Below, piece after piece: positions 5,510-5,625 of a stretch of 5,625 bases of DNA. Location of the stretch: contig CAITCX010000113.1 in the NCBI GenBank assembly GCA_903890885.1, positions 1-5,625 of the forward strand, in the 5' to 3' direction. The notes below the pieces were generated by a model. It ran no database searches and had not been told where the DNA came from. It worked only from the letters and a program-made list of their open reading frames with translations. The number at the start of each line of letters is the position of its first letter. The stretch's first letter is position 1. This stretch comes from an uncultured Dehalococcoidia bacterium (GTDB lineage Bacteria; Chloroflexota; Dehalococcoidia; Dehalococcoidales; UBA3254). Position numbers and translations under genes: made by a program.

Positions 5510-5625
5510 GTGATAACAGAATATATCGCTGCGGCTCTGAGCAGAGCGAAGTATGAAATTATCGACGATGAAGAGCCATATTACGGAGAAGTTCCGGAGC
5601 TTAAAGGGGTGTGGGCTACAGGTAA
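5510..5625 (+). CDS. hicB: HicB-family antitoxin (partial, continues past the window)
   Basis: The first 38 residues of a HicB/UPF0150-type antitoxin, which in known systems binds and inhibits HicA, a small double-stranded-RNA-binding mRNA interferase. Seen in the sequence: the opening MITEYIAAALSRAKYEII, then an acidic DDEEPYYGEVPELKGVWATG, which is the typical HicB start with the Y-x-GE-x-PEL-G-VWA-G core of its partly degraded RNase-H-like fold. Translation starts at GTG (5510-5512) with GGGAGG eight bases upstream. It is divergent from the epimerase-mod operon and has its own promoter. No hicA-like frame is upstream, so a toxin gene, if present, should lie downstream outside the window. 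A solitary HicB-like protein is the alternative. Confidence 0.85.
   Translation, partial: MITEYIAAALSRAKYEIIDDEEPYYGEVPELKGVWATG

Noticed and set aside
1..5625. CRISPR array, tRNA, rRNA or insertion sequence
   Set aside because: No spaced repeats, cloverleaf-like segments, transposase motifs or terminal inverted repeats were seen on either strand.

Overview
This window reads as bacterial chromosome of mid GC content with compact, mostly minus-strand gene clusters. The modA product carries a bacterial lipoprotein signal (lipobox L-S-G-C), most starts have AGGAG-type ribosome binding sites, and a molybdate uptake cluster sits with a HicB-type antitoxin. An anaerobic or facultative organism that uses molybdoenzymes fits, for example a Clostridia- or Chloroflexota-like lineage. 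The sequence alone does not settle the phylum.

Layout, in minus-strand transcription order (right to left). A divergent intergenic region (5183-5509) separates a plus-strand hicB-like antitoxin gene (5510 onward, cut by the window edge) from a long minus-strand run. That run starts with a divergent ribulose-phosphate-3-epimerase family protein (4538-5182). After only 14 bases comes modA (lipoprotein molybdate-binding protein), then modB (permease), then modC (ATPase, whose ATG overlaps the modB stop by one base), then a single-domain molbindin, mop. The first four genes look like one transcription unit. mop may be read through from them and may also have its own promoter at about 1846-1874.

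Downstream of mop lies a second minus-strand unit: an extended-SDR NAD(P)-dependent oxidoreductase/epimerase (530-1549) followed, with an ATGA stop/start overlap, by a membrane protein of the steroid 5-alpha-reductase family (1-533, C-terminus outside the window). The SDR gene has a strong extended -10 box ending seven bases before its ATG and no Shine-Dalgarno sequence, so its mRNA is probably leaderless.

Functionally, ModA/B/C would import molybdate (or tungstate) and Mop would bind it in the cytoplasm. The SDR/5-alpha-reductase pair resembles the 3-beta-HSD plus 5-alpha-reductase combination that acts on steroids or other isoprenoid lipids; its real substrate is unknown. The most notable points are this coupled reductase pair, its leaderless promoter, the epimerase homologue with altered metal-site residues placed in the mod operon, and two AT-rich dyads with a shared GCAACC core upstream of the molybdate genes.
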